NCBI GenBank assembly: GCA_032095175.1
Contig: DAMCZI010000025.1
Span: 1-64,000 of the forward strand
Direction: 5' to 3'
Length of the DNA: 64,000 bases
DNA from: DAMCZI01 sp032095175
GTDB taxonomy: Bacteria > Bacillota > Clostridia > Clostridiales > Caloramatoraceae
A model generated the notes under the pieces. That model saw only the letters and a program-made list of their open reading frames with translations, did no database searches and was not told where the DNA came from. Position 1 is the first letter of the stretch, and the number at the start of each line of letters is the position of its first letter. The position numbers were made by a program, and so were the translations under genes. This document shows, one piece after another, positions 33,049 through 42,350 of the stretch.

Positions 33049-35235
33049 TTGAAAAAAATAATAACATCTATAATGATAATCACGTTTTTAGTAACATCCG
33101 CTTCCTTTAACATCGCTCTTGCAAAATCGAATTCCACATTAAGGTATGGAAATAGTGGAAATGAAGTTAAGGTACTTCAGACAAAGCTTATAAGTATTGG
33201 TTATCTAAAGGATAAGGCTACTGGATATTTTGGGAAAAATACGCTTGCTGCAGTAATTAAATTTCAAAAGGACAATCGTATTTCTGCCAATGGAATTGTT
33301 GGAACAGCTACTTGGAATGCCCTTAATAAAAGGACAAGCTCTAACACAACATCCAGTGGACAGCAAAATGCTAGTCCTTCAACAAATAATACTAAGGCGA
33401 TTACTTTAAAGTATGGAGATACGGGAAATGAAGTTAAGGAGTTACAGACTAAGTTAATAAGCATGGGCTATCTCAATGATAAAGCTACTGGGTATTTTGG
33501 AAAAAATACACGTGATGCAGTAATTGAATTTCAAAAGAAAATGGGCTTACGAGTTACTGGCGTAGTATATAGTGATACATTAAAGCTTTTGGCTTCAACA
33601 GTTAATGATGCAAATAAACCTGAGGAAAAGCCAGTAGGAAATGGGAATCAGAATCAAGAAAGCCAGAATTTACTTACTTTAAAGTATGGAGACAAAGGAA
33701 ATGAGGTTAAAGACTTACAAACAAAGCTGATAAAAATAGGTTATCTTAAGAGTAGTGCTACAGGACAGTATGATTTATTTACACGTGCTGCAGTAATAGA
33801 ATTTCAAAAGAAAATGGGATTACGGGTTACTGGAGTAGCATATAGTGATACATTGAATCTTTTGACTTCAGCAGTAAATGAAGCTAATAAACCTGAGGAA
33901 AAACCAGAAGAGAATGGGCAGCAGGATCAAGAAAACCAGAATTTACTTACTTTAAAGTTTGGGGACAAAGGAAATGGAGTTAAAGACTTACAAGCAAAGC
34001 TGATAAAAATAGGTTATCTTAAGGGTAGTGCTACAGGATATTATGATTTAAGTACACGTTCTGCAGTAATAGAATTTCAAAATAAAAAGGGATTACGAGT
34101 TACTGGAGTGGCATATAGTGATACATTAAATCTTTTAGCTTCAGCAGTTAATGAAGCTAATAAACCTGAGGAAAAACCAGAAGAGAATGGGCAACAGGAT
34201 CAAGGAGACCAGGATTTACCTGAACCAGATTCGGATTTTGTACAAAGAAAGGCGGAAGCTAACAGCCTTAAGGGTAAAACAGTTATTATTGATCCAGGAC
34301 ATGGATTTAAGCAACCAGGTGTTGTTAGGGATAATGTATATGAAAAATATATAACTCTTGATATGGGGTTAAGACTTCAAAGAATTTTACAAGAGGCCGG
34401 TGCAAAGGTAGTAATGACTCGTTCTACTGATGGCAATACTGGAGAGCATTATTTATATTATCGTTCTGCAGTTGCTAATAAGCATGTATTGGATACTGAA
34501 ATAGATAAGCTAACAAAGGAAATGGATGAAAATAGACATAAGCTTGATATGCTTGGTAGTTCAGTTAATTCTAAAGGTGCAGAGCTTGAAAAATTAAAGA
34601 CGTCAAATGGTGATCAAAGTAAAATAAAAAATATTGAAGATGAGATAGCTAAGCTTATGCAGCAGGAGCAGGAATCAATGACAAAGCTTGATGAACAAAA
34701 AAATAATATAGATGATTTAAAGCAAAAGTCAGCTTCCCTTGATGCATATATTAAAGACCCATCACTGAAAAGCAGAGTGGGAATTTATAGCGGAGGATTT
34801 TCAACTGCAAATGAGGAACTAACAGAAGTATTTGATTTAACTAATGATAAGTATCAAAAGGATATTGTGTTTATTTCCATCCACTGTAATTCCACAACCA
34901 GCAATGAGACCACTGCTTCAGGAATACAGATATATGTATCAGACAACAACAACAGCTACTATAATCAATACTATTCAAATTATAATCAGATTGAGAGAGA
35001 AGAATTTGGGAAAAGCTTAATGGAAGAAATGAATTCCATAACACCATTTTCAAACAAATACTATAAGTTATATAAAAGCAATCTTAGTGTATTAAGAGAG
35101 CATAATTTGATATCAGCATTAGTGGAAGTTGGATTTGTTAATAATTCTTCAGACAGAACACTACTCACAAAGGAACAGACAAGGGAAGATGTTGCCTTTG
35201 GTATGTATAAGGGAATTAAAGAATATTTTGATTAA
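33049..35235 (+). CDS. N-acetylmuramoyl-L-alanine amidase with four PG-binding domains and a coiled-coil insert
   Basis: A 728-residue secreted cell-wall hydrolase. After a signal peptide (residues 1-26) come four peptidoglycan-binding_1 repeats (GDKGNEVKxLQTKLIxxGYL...FQxxxGLRVTG), separated by linkers such as NKPEEKPEENGQQDQ, then an Amidase_3 domain: zinc ligands His418 (DPGHG), Glu432 (YEKYITLD), His in SIHCN, and catalytic Glu in LVEVGF. A helical, charged coiled-coil stretch of about 90 residues (roughly 475-565) interrupts the catalytic domain before SIHCN. TTG 33049 follows GGGGTG. It likely acts in spore or cell separation. Confidence 0.92.
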   Translation: MKKIITSIMIITFLVTSASFNIALAKSNSTLRYGNSGNEVKVLQTKLISIGYLKDKATGYFGKNTLAAVIKFQKDNRISANGIVGTATWNALNKRTSSNTTSSGQQNASPSTNNTKAITLKYGDTGNEVKELQTKLISMGYLNDKATGYFGKNTRDAVIEFQKKMGLRVTGVVYSDTLKLLASTVNDANKPEEKPVGNGNQNQESQNLLTLKYGDKGNEVKDLQTKLIKIGYLKSSATGQYDLFTRAAVIEFQKKMGLRVTGVAYSDTLNLLTSAVNEANKPEEKPEENGQQDQENQNLLTLKFGDKGNGVKDLQAKLIKIGYLKGSATGYYDLSTRSAVIEFQNKKGLRVTGVAYSDTLNLLASAVNEANKPEEKPEENGQQDQGDQDLPEPDSDFVQRKAEANSLKGKTVIIDPGHGFKQPGVVRDNVYEKYITLDMGLRLQRILQEAGAKVVMTRSTDGNTGEHYLYYRSAVANKHVLDTEIDKLTKEMDENRHKLDMLGSSVNSKGAELEKLKTSNGDQSKIKNIEDEIAKLMQQEQESMTKLDEQKNNIDDLKQKSASLDAYIKDPSLKSRVGIYSGGFSTANEELTEVFDLTNDKYQKDIVFISIHCNSTTSNETTASGIQIYVSDNNNSYYNQYYSNYNQIEREEFGKSLMEEMNSITPFSNKYYKLYKSNLSVLREHNLISALVEVGFVNNSSDRTLLTKEQTREDVAFGMYKGIKEYFD
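33403..34200 (+). repeat. In-gene tandem repeats of about 270 bp (PG-binding domains)
   Basis: The second, third and fourth domain copies begin near 33403, 33679 and 33949. The last two are nearly identical at DNA level, including the linker, which points to recent internal duplication or gene conversion and invites copy-number change. Confidence 0.75.
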
Positions 35236-35259
35236 ATTAAGTAAATAATTGAGAACATG

Positions 35260-35328
35260 AAATGTCATGGTAATGTAAAATTGCTATAAAAATAGCGGTT
35301 TGCATATAATCCATGGCATTTTTTTAGT
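35260..35328 (+). terminator. Terminator of the amidase gene
   Basis: An 11-bp outer stem (35260-35270 with 35311-35321, one G-U) encloses a smaller ATTGCTAT/ATAGCGGT stem and is followed by a run of T residues. Confidence 0.75.
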
Positions 35329-35535
35329 ATATGTTAATGAAATTATATTAATGATATACATTGATAGAAACCGTTAAGTAATAACATAAAATATTAGCAT
35401 TCGAAAATTAAAAGGATGGATTTTTAAAAGAGTGCGAGGAGATAATAAGATTATTGGAAAATTGGATTTCTAAAGAAGGAGCCATCTTTAAGGTAGTATA
35501 TTCTGTTTAAATATATAATGGGAAGGATGATATAG

Positions 35536-36714
35536 ATGACATTTAAGATTAATGATGCAGTTACATGGGTCGGAAAAATAGATTGGGAATTAAGAACTTT
35601 TCATGGTGAAGAATATTCCACACATAGAGGTTCTTCCTATAATTCATATTTAGTTAGAGATGAAAAAACTGTATTAATAGATACTGTATGGAAGCCATTT
35701 GGTAAGGAGTTTGTTGTTAATTTAAAAAAAGAAATAGATTTAAATAAAATTGATTATATTATTGCAAATCATTCAGAAATTGATCATAGTGGAGCACTGC
35801 TGGAACTCATGAGAGAAATGCCAAATACCCCTATATATTGTACTAAAAATGGAGCAAAAATACTAAAAGGTCATTATCATCAAAATTGGAATTTTATTGA
35901 GGTTAAGACAGGAGATACATTGGAAATAGGGAAAAATAAATTAATATTTGTGGAAGCAAGAATGCTACATTGGCCAGATAGTATGTTTACCTATCTAACA
36001 GGAGAAAACATATTGTTTAGCAATGATGCTTTTGGACAGCATTATGCTTCAGAGCTCATGTATAATGATAAAGTTGATAATGCAGAACTATATCAAGAAG
36101 CAATAAAGTATTATGCAAATATTTTAACACCATTCAGCCCATTGGTAGTAAAGAAAATTGAAGAGGTATTAAGCTTTAATTTACCAGTAGATATGATTTG
36201 CCCAAGTCATGGTATTATTTGGAGGGAAAACCCGATTCAAATTGTAAATAAATATATGGAGTGGGCAAAAAATTATAAAGAAAACCAAGTTACAATAATT
36301 TATGACACTATGTGGAATAATACAAGGAGAATGGCAGAAGCGATTGCAGAAGGATTAAAAGAAATAGATAAGGATTGTGTTATTAAAATATTCAATTCAT
36401 CAAAACACGATAAAAACGACATTATTGCAGAAGTATTTAAATCAAAAACAGTACTTGTTGGTTCTTCAACTATAAATAGAGGCATTCTTTCATCGACAGC
36501 TGCTATACTAGAAATGATAAAGGGATTGGGATTTAAGGATAAAAAAGCAGCTGCCTTTGGAAGTTATGGCTGGGGCGGGGAATCTGTCAAAATAATCACA
36601 GAAGAATTAAATAAAGCAGGTTTTGAAATAATAAATGAAGGCATAAGAGAACTATGGAACCCTGATGAATCAGGACTAGAGAGATGCAGAAATTTCGGAA
36701 AGAATTTAAAATAG
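35536..36714 (+). CDS. Flavodiiron protein (FprA-type A-type flavoprotein)
   Basis: A 392-residue cytosolic flavodiiron enzyme that reduces O2 to water or NO to N2O, protecting anaerobes. The N-terminal metallo-beta-lactamase-like part carries the diiron ligands (HSEIDHSG, MLHWPDS, SNDAFG, CPSHG); the C-terminal 140 residues form a flavodoxin domain with FMN-binding YDTMWNNTRRMA and GSYGWGGES. The ATG follows GGGAAGGATG. It is transcribed alone and bounded by terminators. It has no fused rubredoxin, as in other clostridial FprA. Confidence 0.95.
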   Translation: MTFKINDAVTWVGKIDWELRTFHGEEYSTHRGSSYNSYLVRDEKTVLIDTVWKPFGKEFVVNLKKEIDLNKIDYIIANHSEIDHSGALLELMREMPNTPIYCTKNGAKILKGHYHQNWNFIEVKTGDTLEIGKNKLIFVEARMLHWPDSMFTYLTGENILFSNDAFGQHYASELMYNDKVDNAELYQEAIKYYANILTPFSPLVVKKIEEVLSFNLPVDMICPSHGIIWRENPIQIVNKYMEWAKNYKENQVTIIYDTMWNNTRRMAEAIAEGLKEIDKDCVIKIFNSSKHDKNDIIAEVFKSKTVLVGSSTINRGILSSTAAILEMIKGLGFKDKKAAAFGSYGWGGESVKIITEELNKAGFEIINEGIRELWNPDESGLERCRNFGKNLK

Positions 36715-36758
36715 CAATAAAAAACTATGTGCGTGATATAGCAAGGTTATCAATAAAG

Positions 36759-36790
36759 AGGACAGCCAAGTGTCATATCTTGGCTGTCCT
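36759..36790. terminator. Bidirectional terminator after the flavodiiron gene
   Basis: A perfect 12-bp stem AGGACAGCCAAG/CTTGGCTGTCCT (36759-36770 with 36779-36790). Confidence 0.75.
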
Positions 36791-36793
36791 AAA

Positions 36794-36822
36794 AGTCAGC
36801 CCCACATGGTGCTGACTTGTTT
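36794..36822. terminator. Second hairpin in the same spacer
   Basis: AAGTCAGC pairs with GCTGACTT (36794-36801 with 36811-36818), followed by GTTTC. It probably serves the leftward XRE gene or backs up the first terminator. Confidence 0.55.
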
Positions 36823-36878
36823 CAGTGTAATAGATATTGGCCTTAGCAGTGAATAAAGCACTCAACTCAAACGGATGC

Positions 36879-37475
36879 TCATTTTGGTCTTCTTTTAAGA
36901 ACTGCAAAGGTTATACCTGCCATAATTATATACACAACTGCAAAAACGCAGCTGCTAATAATATCTGTAGGGTATGGAGATATTATACGATTTAAGCAAA
37001 TTGCAACTATCAAACTAATTGGCATAAATGCAACAATAACAATATTGAGCCAATTAACTACAAAGGGAGCTTTTGCCGTTGATAATAATCGTCCAACAAA
37101 ATATCCTACAACACCTACAGCTTGGATTATCATTGATCCCCAAATACTATCCGCAGTTTGTTCCTCATACCAACCACCAAAAGCACAAAATAATCCAATT
37201 GCAATAAAAGCTGTTGATGCTAAATATAGTATTTTGCTTGTTAAATCGGAGCTTTTAACATCCTTGTTTGCAGTTGGCTCAATACCTCTGAGTATATAGT
37301 CTGTTGTAACATCGAAATATTCACTCATGGTAATTACCTTATCTAAATCAGGCATACTTTGTTCGCTTTCCCATTTGGATACAGCCTGTCGAGACACGCC
37401 AACCTTATCTGCAAGTTCCTCTTGTGAAATGCCTTTTGTTTTTCTTAAATATTGGATTCTGTCTGCCATGTTCAT
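36879..37475 (-). CDS. XRE-family regulator with membrane domain
   Basis: A 198-residue protein: an N-terminal Cro/C1 helix-turn-helix (LRKTKGISQEELADKVGVSRQAVSKWE), a linker, then four hydrophobic segments from about residue 80 to 195. ATG 37475 has AAAGGGG at 8-base spacing; the frame also opens at GTG 37484, too close to that site. Such membrane-tethered XRE proteins are common in Clostridia, with unknown signals. It lies alone, convergent with the flavodiiron gene. Confidence 0.85.
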   Translation of the reverse strand: MNMADRIQYLRKTKGISQEELADKVGVSRQAVSKWESEQSMPDLDKVITMSEYFDVTTDYILRGIEPTANKDVKSSDLTSKILYLASTAFIAIGLFCAFGGWYEEQTADSIWGSMIIQAVGVVGYFVGRLLSTAKAPFVVNWLNIVIVAFMPISLIVAICLNRIISPYPTDIISSCVFAVVYIIMAGITFAVLKRRPK

Positions 37476-37807
37476 AACTGACACCCCTTTCTTTTTACAG
37501 TATCATTATACCGAGCTAAGTAGTTGCATAACCACCATGCCCACTTGGATATATGTCAACTGCCAGTTGCAAAGGTGTTTTAATATGGAGGCTATATAAA
37601 TTCGCTCCCAGAGCGTAAAAATCAGCTAATACCATTTCGAAAATATTTTGCTTGGTAGTATAAATATGAAAAGTTTACCATAGTAAAGCAAAACCTTCAA
37701 CTAAAAAATTGTAAACATCGCTGAACTTTTATTCTTTGAGAATTAATATAAGCTCCATTGGAAAGTCTATTAATAGTCGATATGATTAATGAAAGTGGGG
37801 CGCACAG
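37476..37807. other. Divergent intergenic region
   Basis: A 332-bp spacer. A TATAAT (reading leftward, about 37504-37509) may be the -10 of the XRE gene; the same 14 bases TCATTATACCGAGC occur at 12329-12342. No other feature was found. Confidence 0.35.
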
Positions 37808-38560
37808 ATGAAAAAAACTTGGAGAGTAGTGGCAAGTGTTACGTTGATAGCTTTATTGATAATAGGCTTTCTAAAATTCACAGGGGAAGAGATAGGGTAT
37901 AGAATAAAAAGTTATTTGAATGCAAATAAAGATTATAAAGAGCAAAGAGTTATGAATCAGCCGGAAGTACCAGGATATCAATTGCTTGCTAGTAATGCTG
38001 CAAGGGGAGTATATGTATATGGAAAGAAGTTAGACAGTGCTCAGTATTTTAATCAAATATTGGTAAAGACAAAAACTTCTCAAAAGCAGTTTAATTGGAA
38101 TGCAACCGCCAGAAGTCCGGTGCTTACATTTGCAGATGTTACCGGAAGTGGAGAAGAAAACATAGTAATAATATTTATAACGGCCTATGGGACAGGGCTT
38201 TTAAAATCTGATGTGCATGTAGTAAATATGTCACTTACAAGAGAAATTCCAGTTGATGATCCAGTAACTGCTACACAGAGATTGATAACCTCAAGAGTTG
38301 AGGGACAGGAGATTGTTTTTAAAGCAGGTGGAAAGGAATATAGGGTTAAACCAATAGTTGGAGCAGGAGGTATTCAGGGGGAGTATAAAAATTTAGAATA
38401 TGGAAATGTTGTAACCTATAGGGTAGAGGGCAACAAGCTTATAGCAACAGTTGGAGTTCAAACAAATCCATTTGCTTTTTTAGGTGAGTTTACTCTTGTA
38501 TATTCCTATAGAGGAGGAAGGCTGGTGCCACAGGTAATAAATTTTAAAAAATTTGATTAA
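37808..38560 (+). CDS. Membrane-anchored or secreted protein of unknown function
   Basis: A 250-residue protein with one N-terminal hydrophobic segment (residues 8-24) and no lipobox, so a signal anchor or uncleaved signal peptide. The exported part contains LTFADVTGSGEENIVIIF, which recalls FG-GAP/VCBS-type calcium-binding blades, and several beta-rich blocks, but no family is certain. The ATG follows GTGGGG. It stands alone between an XRE gene and azoR. I do not recognise a function. Confidence 0.65.
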   Translation: MKKTWRVVASVTLIALLIIGFLKFTGEEIGYRIKSYLNANKDYKEQRVMNQPEVPGYQLLASNAARGVYVYGKKLDSAQYFNQILVKTKTSQKQFNWNATARSPVLTFADVTGSGEENIVIIFITAYGTGLLKSDVHVVNMSLTREIPVDDPVTATQRLITSRVEGQEIVFKAGGKEYRVKPIVGAGGIQGEYKNLEYGNVVTYRVEGNKLIATVGVQTNPFAFLGEFTLVYSYRGGRLVPQVINFKKFD

Positions 38561-38681
38561 TTTAATTGGTGTTGAGGTAAAATAATTTAAAGGTAGGAAA
38601 GAATAAATTATAAAGCTAAACTTTTTAATAGTTTTAATAGATCAAAGTAAGATGATAAAAAAATGAATTCGGAGGTGTTAT

Positions 38682-39281
38682 ATGAGTAAATTGTTATATA
38701 TTAAGGCTAATCCTAAGAGTAATGAAGATTCCTATACATTTAAAATGTCGGAGAGGTTCATAAAGGTTTATAAAGAAGTTAATCCAAATGATGACATCAT
38801 CACATTGGACCTGTATAAAGAGAACATTAAGTTTTTGGATAATGAGATGTTGGGAGACCTATTTGGTGGAAAAGAATCGATTATGTTAAAATATGCAAAG
38901 CAATTTGCTGATATAGACAGATATGTTATTGCTGCTCCAATGTGGAATTTAGGAATTCCTGCAATCCTTAAGGCATACTTTGATTATGTTACAATTGCAG
39001 GTGTTACATTTAAATATACAGAAAGTGGTCCTATTGGACTTTTGGCTGATAAAGGGAAAAAGGCAGTATATATTGCTGCAAGAGGAGGAAAATACTCAGA
39101 AGGTCCAGCAGAAGCATATGAGATGGGAGAGCGTTATGTTAGAACAATCATGGGATTTATGGGAGTAACCGATATTGCCACAGTTACAGCAGAACTGACC
39201 AATGTACTGAGGGGAGAAGAACTAGAGAATGCTATCATGCATTCCGTTGAAGCTGCAGAAAAAGCAGCAAGGGATTTTTGA
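38682..39281 (+). CDS. azoR: FMN-dependent NADH:quinone oxidoreductase / azoreductase
   Basis: A 199-residue flavodoxin-like enzyme of the AzoR family that uses NADH to reduce quinones and azo compounds, giving protection against electrophilic quinone stress. Marker blocks are LLYIKANPKSNEDSYT (FMN phosphate site), APMWNLGIPAILKAYFDYV and the AARGGKYSEGP loop. The length is normal. The ATG follows CGGAGGTG. It shares a bidirectional terminator with the convergent coat gene. Confidence 0.93.
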   Translation: MSKLLYIKANPKSNEDSYTFKMSERFIKVYKEVNPNDDIITLDLYKENIKFLDNEMLGDLFGGKESIMLKYAKQFADIDRYVIAAPMWNLGIPAILKAYFDYVTIAGVTFKYTESGPIGLLADKGKKAVYIAARGGKYSEGPAEAYEMGERYVRTIMGFMGVTDIATVTAELTNVLRGEELENAIMHSVEAAEKAARDF

Positions 39282-39296
39282 TCAATTTATCTAAAA

Positions 39297-39330
39297 AATG
39301 GCTTCATATTAAGTTATGAAGCCATTTATA
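39297..39330. terminator. Bidirectional terminator between azoR and coat gene
   Basis: AATGGCTTCATA pairs perfectly with TATGAAGCCATT (39297-39308 with 39315-39326), T-rich on both sides as read outward. Confidence 0.8.
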
Positions 39331-39337
39331 TTTGAAA

Positions 39338-39802
39338 CTATTGAGGTTGGTACATTCCCTTGCTTTCCATGTATTTAAATATGCTTTCACCGTGTTCTTG
39401 TTCTTCTTTTTGAATGTGGTTTAATACCTGTCTTATGTTGTGGTCTCTAAATTCAAAAATTGCGGTGTTGTAAGCTCCGGAAACATGTTTTTCTGTTGTA
39501 AGCATATCGTTGCAAAGGTCTGCATCATTTTGGCTGGTCATTCCACTTTGCCCTGATGTTTGAGTTTGTGCACTTTGTTGAGTCTGCTGGTTTTGCTGTT
39601 GATTTACGTTAGGAACTTGGCCGTTTAGCATTTGGTTGAGGGTATCAAGATGCTGCTGCTCTTTTTGGGCATGCTGTGTAAATAACTGTTTTAGCTGCTG
39701 ATCCTGTGCCTGGATTGCATAGTTGTTGTACTTTTTAACGCATAATTCTTCTTGAGATTTTTGATCTTGAAGCAGAAATTTCTCTTTTTGAGTTAGAACC
39801 AT
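39338..39802 (-). CDS. CotF-like spore coat protein
   Basis: A 154-residue protein with the coat F (ferritin-like) fold: helices LTQKEKFLLQDQKSQEELCVKKY and DLCNDMLTTEKHVSGAYNTAI flank a Gln/Thr-rich low-complexity linker of about 35 residues. The HIQKEEQEHGESIF end is typical. Coat F proteins build the endospore coat, so the organism should sporulate. ATG 39802 follows GAGGTG; an upstream GTG in frame overlaps that site. A sigma-E or sigma-K promoter is expected but I did not resolve one. Confidence 0.88.
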   Translation of the reverse strand: MVLTQKEKFLLQDQKSQEELCVKKYNNYAIQAQDQQLKQLFTQHAQKEQQHLDTLNQMLNGQVPNVNQQQNQQTQQSAQTQTSGQSGMTSQNDADLCNDMLTTEKHVSGAYNTAIFEFRDHNIRQVLNHIQKEEQEHGESIFKYMESKGMYQPQ

Positions 39803-39925
39803 AAATAGAATCACCTCTATCTTAATATTTGTAAATCATAGGAAAATATTCATTGAAGTAAGAGGAACAAAATTCCATTTTTTAATACTTGACATTTTAA
39901 AAAGATGTATAAAAAAGATTGGCCA

Positions 39926-39954
39926 TTGACACTATATATAGTACATGGTAAACT
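39926..39954 (+). promoter_or_regulatory. Promoter of nrdDG
   Basis: TTGACA (39926-39931), a 17-base spacer and TAAACT (39949-39954). The first NrdR box lies in the spacer. Confidence 0.6.
39929..39944 (+). promoter_or_regulatory. NrdR box 1
   Basis: ACACTATATATAGTAC matches the NrdR operator pattern acaCwAtATATwGtgt and overlaps the -35/-10 spacer. A second box starts 32 bp (about three helical turns) downstream, the usual paired arrangement for ATP/dATP-sensing repression of ribonucleotide reductase genes. Confidence 0.8.
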
Positions 39955-39960
39955 AATATT

Positions 39961-39976
39961 CGCCTATATATAGTAC
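39961..39976 (+). promoter_or_regulatory. NrdR box 2
   Basis: CGCCTATATATAGTAC shares 13 consecutive bases with box 1 and lies near the expected transcription start. Confidence 0.8.
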
Positions 39977-40013
39977 AAATAGCAAATGATGATCTGAGGA
40001 GGAATTGCAATAA

Positions 40014-42335
40014 ATGATTACAAAAATTAGAAAAAGAGATGGAAGAGAAGTTCCCTTTAATATTGAAAAGATTGCAAATGCAATAGTTAAGGCTTCAAAC
40101 TCTGTTGGAGAAAAAAACTATGGGGAAGCTTTTGAAATAGCTGAAAAAACAGTTGAGTACATAGAAAAGAATAACGTTGATAATATTCCAACAGTTGAAC
40201 AAATACAGGATGCTGTTGAGAAGGTGCTTATAGAGAATGGATGGGTAGAAATTGCCAAGGCATATATACTTTATAGAGCGGAAAGAACAAGGTTAAGAGA
40301 GATGAATACCCGTCTTATGAAGATATATGAGGATTTAACCTTTAAAGAAGCAGAAGATAATGATGTTAAGCGTGAAAATGCAAATATAGATGGAAATACA
40401 GCAATGGGAACGATGCTTAAGTATGGCTCAGAAGGAGCAAAACAGTTTTATGAAATGTTTATACTAGATCCAGAGTATTCAAAGGCGCATAAGGATGGAG
40501 ACATACATATTCATGATCTTGATTTCCTTACACTTACAACTACATGCTGTCAGATTGACATAATAAGCTTGTTTAAAAATGGATTTAGCACAGGACATGG
40601 TCATTTAAGAGAACCAAATGATATTCAAAGCTACTCAGCTCTTGCATGTATAGCTATTCAGTCAAACCAGAACGATCAGCATGGCGGCCAGAGTATTCCA
40701 AACTTTGATTATGGAATGGCTCCTGGTGTTGCAAAGACCTATACAAAGTTCTATACTAAAAACCTTATCAATGCCATTGAGTTGTTAATAGGAAATATTG
40801 ATGCTGAGGTTTTAGTAAAAGAAACTCTTAAAGAGATTAAGGAATTATACAATGCTGTTCCTAATTTAAAGATAGATGAAGAGTATATAAAAATTGAAAA
40901 GAGAGCGCTCCTTAAGCGCTTTAAGGATGAAGATGCTGTGGATAAAGCACAGGAATTTGCAAGGAACAGAGCATATAAAGAGACTGACAGAAGCACATAC
41001 CAGGCAATGGAGGCCTTTATTCATAACCTAAATACAATGCACAGTAGAGCAGGTGCCCAGGTACCATTTAGTTCTGTTAATTATGGTACAGATACATCCT
41101 TGGAAGGAAGAATGGTCATTAAGAATCTTCTTTTAGCAACGGAAGCTGGACTTGGTAATAATGAGACTCCTATATTCCCTATACAGATATTTAAGGTAAA
41201 GGAAGGGGTAAACTATAATGATGGGGACACAAATTATGATTTATTTAAGCTTGCATGCAGGGTTAGTGCAAAAAGATTGTTCCCTAACTTTTCCTTCATA
41301 GATGCTCCTTTCAACATAAAAAGTTACAGGGAAGGTCATCCTGAAACTGAAATAGCATATATGGGATGCAGAACCAGGGTAATGGCAAATGTATATGACC
41401 AATCTAAGGAAGTAGTGTATGGAAGAGGAAATTTAAGCTTTACAACAATAAACCTTCCAAGAATAGCTTTGAAGAGCGAAGGGAATACAGAAGTATTTTT
41501 TAAAGAGCTTGATGCTAAAATTGATATTGTAACAAAGCAGCTTTTGGATAGATTTGAAATACAGGCAGGAAAAAAGGTTAAGAACTATCCATTTCTTATG
41601 GGACAAGGTGTATGGATAGATTCTGATAAGCTTGGCTGGGAGGATGAAGTCAGAGAGGTATTAAAGCATGGTACCTTAACCCTTGGATTTATAGGACTTG
41701 CTGAATGCCTTAAAGCCTTAACCGGAATGCATCATGGAGAATCAGAGGAATCTCAAAAGCTTGGACTTAAAATAGTAGAGCATATGAGAAGACGTATGGA
41801 TGAAGCTGCAAGCACGTACAAAATGAATTTTTCATTGATTGCTACACCTGCTGAAGGAACAGCTGGGCGTTTTGTAAAGATTGATAAAAATGTGTTTGGA
41901 GAAATTGAAGGAGTTACTGACAGAGAATATTACACAAACAGCTTCCATGTACCTGTTTACTATAAAACAACTGCATTTAATAAGATAAAAACAGAAGCTC
42001 CATACCATGAACTTACAAATGGAGGACATATAACCTATGTTGAGCTTGATGGGGATCCATCACAGAATGTTGAAGCCTTTGAGAAGATTATAAGGGCAAT
42101 GAAGGAGTTAGGAATTGGATATGGTTCAATAAACCATCCTGTTGATAGAGATCCTGTCTGTGGTTATTCAGGAATTATTGGAGATAAGTGTCCTGGATGT
42201 GGTAGAGAAGAGGGCGATGTAAAGTTTGAAAGAATTAGAAGAATTACAGGGTATTTAGTAGGAACCCTGGAGCGTTTTAACGATGCAAAAAAAGCAGAAG
42301 AGAGAGATAGAGTAAAGCATGCATCAGTAATATAA
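40014..42335 (+). CDS. nrdD: Anaerobic ribonucleoside-triphosphate reductase, catalytic subunit
   Basis: The class III enzyme makes deoxynucleotides without oxygen through a glycyl radical. The 773 residues begin with an ATP-cone (ITKIRKRDGREVPFNIEKIANAI) for allosteric control, followed by the reductase barrel, a zinc-binding C-terminal pattern (CGYSGIIGDKCPGCGR) and the radical Gly746 in RITGYLVG. The ATG follows GGAGGAAT. The paired NrdR boxes upstream indicate repression when dATP is high. nrdG follows at 15 bp. Confidence 0.97.
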   Translation: MITKIRKRDGREVPFNIEKIANAIVKASNSVGEKNYGEAFEIAEKTVEYIEKNNVDNIPTVEQIQDAVEKVLIENGWVEIAKAYILYRAERTRLREMNTRLMKIYEDLTFKEAEDNDVKRENANIDGNTAMGTMLKYGSEGAKQFYEMFILDPEYSKAHKDGDIHIHDLDFLTLTTTCCQIDIISLFKNGFSTGHGHLREPNDIQSYSALACIAIQSNQNDQHGGQSIPNFDYGMAPGVAKTYTKFYTKNLINAIELLIGNIDAEVLVKETLKEIKELYNAVPNLKIDEEYIKIEKRALLKRFKDEDAVDKAQEFARNRAYKETDRSTYQAMEAFIHNLNTMHSRAGAQVPFSSVNYGTDTSLEGRMVIKNLLLATEAGLGNNETPIFPIQIFKVKEGVNYNDGDTNYDLFKLACRVSAKRLFPNFSFIDAPFNIKSYREGHPETEIAYMGCRTRVMANVYDQSKEVVYGRGNLSFTTINLPRIALKSEGNTEVFFKELDAKIDIVTKQLLDRFEIQAGKKVKNYPFLMGQGVWIDSDKLGWEDEVREVLKHGTLTLGFIGLAECLKALTGMHHGESEESQKLGLKIVEHMRRRMDEAASTYKMNFSLIATPAEGTAGRFVKIDKNVFGEIEGVTDREYYTNSFHVPVYYKTTAFNKIKTEAPYHELTNGGHITYVELDGDPSQNVEAFEKIIRAMKELGIGYGSINHPVDRDPVCGYSGIIGDKCPGCGREEGDVKFERIRRITGYLVGTLERFNDAKKAEERDRVKHASVI

Positions 42336-42350
42336 GGTTGGTGGGTTTAA

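Noticed and set aside
33403..34200. Regular repeats that could be mistaken for a CRISPR-like array
   Set aside because: They are in-frame domain repeats of about 270 bp inside the amidase gene, with no spacer/short-repeat structure.
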